NCBI GenBank assembly: GCA_003242645.1
Contig: QGVC01000169.1
Coordinates: 1 to 7,641, forward strand
DNA length: 7,641 nucleotides
Reading direction: 5' to 3'
From: Pseudomonadota bacterium
Lineage (GTDB): Bacteria; Pseudomonadota; Alphaproteobacteria; Rhizobiales; Hyphomicrobiaceae
Shown: piece by piece, positions 7,254-7,641 of the stretch
Layout: every line of letters starts with the position of its first letter
Position numbering within the stretch: position 1 is the stretch's first letter
The notes under the pieces: generated by a model
Database searches by the model: none
What the model was told of the DNA's origin: nothing
What the model saw: only the letters and a program-made list of their open reading frames with translations
Translations under genes and position numbers: made by a program

Positions 7254-7474
7254 GGTGAGCGGAAAACGGTGCTTGTCGAGGCATCGTCTCCGGATGAGAA
7301 AGGACATCGCTGGAGCCCGACTGGCACAGCGGCGCGAAGCCGTTGGATCGCCAAATCGATGGTGATCTTGCCCGCCTCGAGATCCTCGAGCGTTCGCTCC
7401 AGGGTCTCCTGGTCTTCCACCATCACGGTGAGTTCCTCAAGAGTCCACACATCTCTTACCGACCAGCCGTACAT
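7217..7474 (-). CDS. Possible small minus-strand gene, unknown function
   Basis: I do not recognise this protein. From the ATG at 7474 it would have 85 residues. The N-terminal 45 or so look protein-like, with charged, helix-prone stretches such as VEDQETLERTLEDLEAGK, while the last 35 look like random reading. The frame stays open further upstream to 7585 with a TTG at 7528, so the start is unsure. No good ribosome site precedes 7474. It runs opposite to the tns operon and overlaps the end of tnsE by 37 nt. It could be the first cargo gene of the element, a remnant, or a chance ORF. Confidence 0.2.
   Translation of the reverse strand: MYGWSVRDVWTLEELTVMVEDQETLERTLEDLEAGKITIDLAIQRLRAAVPVGLQRCPFSSGDDASTSTVFRSPHLFPIRTGLNS
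7281..7302 (+). repeat. Possible third, degenerate copy of the 20-bp repeat
   Basis: This segment contains GGATGAGAA (7292-7300), identical to the core of both copies at 7522-7564 and in the same orientation. It is preceded by CGTCTCC in place of CGATCT. It lies just after the tnsE stop. The identity covers only nine bases, so chance is possible. Confidence 0.3.
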
Positions 7475-7521
7475 CCTACATGTAATCGTCCCATTGCTAT
7501 TGCTCCGCAGCGATGTGTACA

Positions 7522-7564
7522 GCGACAATCTGGATGAGAAGGGCGCGACGATCTGGATGAGAAG
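7522..7564 (+). repeat. Two 20-bp direct repeats, 23-bp period, possible TnsB-binding sites or transposon end
   Basis: GCGACAATCTGGATGAGAAG (7522-7541) and GCGACGATCTGGATGAGAAG (7545-7564) differ at one base and are separated by 3 bp. TGTACA sits immediately before the first copy (7516-7521), giving TGT, five bases, then GACAAT. The Tn7 terminus as I recall it starts TGTGGGCGGACAAT, which is also TGT, five bases, then GACAAT, followed by repeated TnsB sites of about 22 bp. That makes a Tn7-like end pointing rightward plausible. The repeats could instead be operators for the weak minus-strand ORF, whose ATG lies 48 bp away. Confidence 0.6.
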
Positions 7565-7641
7565 TCTGGTGTCGCGGCAGACGCATCATGACGGGCGGTT
7601 TGCGAGACCGCAAGCATGCTGCCTCGCTATTTGTCGCGCAG

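Larger units (their letters stand above)
7254..7641. other. Region after tnsE with no confident gene
   Basis: Apart from the weak minus-strand ORF and the direct repeats, nothing definite is visible. The tnsE frame stays open from the TGA at 7251-7253 to the window end, but its translation is Ser/Arg-rich and has no TnsE C-terminal motifs. No stem followed by a T-run marks a terminator for the tns operon. Palindromes are TACATGTA (7477-7484), TGTACA (7516-7521) and AGCATGCT (7613-7620). A small hairpin, TTGCG-AGAC-CGCAA, occupies 7600-7613. TGTCGCG occurs at 7570-7576 and again at 7632-7638. Confidence 0.5.

Noticed and set aside
7600..7613. A terminator hairpin near the window end
   Set aside because: The stem is only 5 bp, has no T-run and lies almost 350 bp beyond the tnsE stop.
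1..7641. A CRISPR-associated transposon
   Set aside because: There is no cas gene and no repeat-spacer array, and TnsD is the long sequence-specific form. The 20-bp repeats have a 3-bp gap, not spacers.

Overview
The window carries the transposition module of a Tn7-type transposon. Five genes lie on the + strand in the classical order tnsA-tnsB-tnsC-tnsD-tnsE (337-7253), with almost no space between them. The DNA is GC-rich, with G/C-ending codons in all five genes. This fits a high-GC bacterium, most likely a proteobacterium, but nothing here fixes the species and no chromosomal gene is recognisable.

Layout: 1-336 holds no convincing gene. It is where the tnsA-proximal (right) transposon end and the operon promoter would be expected, but I could not place the terminus. 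tnsA (337-1170) encodes the endonuclease that cuts the 5' ends of the element. tnsB (1161-3338) encodes the DDE transposase that cuts and joins the 3' ends. tnsC (3351-4868) encodes the AAA+ regulator. tnsD (4861-6522) encodes the TniQ-family site-specific target selector. The fifth gene (6513-7253) matches only the N-terminal half of TnsE, the Tn7 selector for replicating DNA. Three junctions overlap by 8-10 nt and one has a 12-nt gap, so this reads as one translationally coupled operon.

The proteins resemble canonical Tn7 closely. The TnsA catalytic residues lie within two positions of the Tn7 numbering, and the TnsB DDE spacing is the same as in Tn7. TnsD keeps both its zinc finger and its long C-terminal region. 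The expected system is cut-and-paste transposition by TnsAB, gated by TnsC and directed by TnsD to a fixed attachment site.

Three features depart from Tn7. TnsE stops after about 246 residues against about 538 and has an altered sliding-clamp motif. TnsC ends about 50 residues early, at the tail that in Tn7 contacts TnsA. Downstream of tnsE, two 20-bp direct repeats at 7522-7564 follow a TGT at the same spacing as in a Tn7 terminus, which suggests a transposon end or TnsB-binding sites. The stretch 7254-7641 has no confident gene, only a weak minus-strand ORF. Comparisons with Tn7 proteins are made from recalled sequences, not from a database search.
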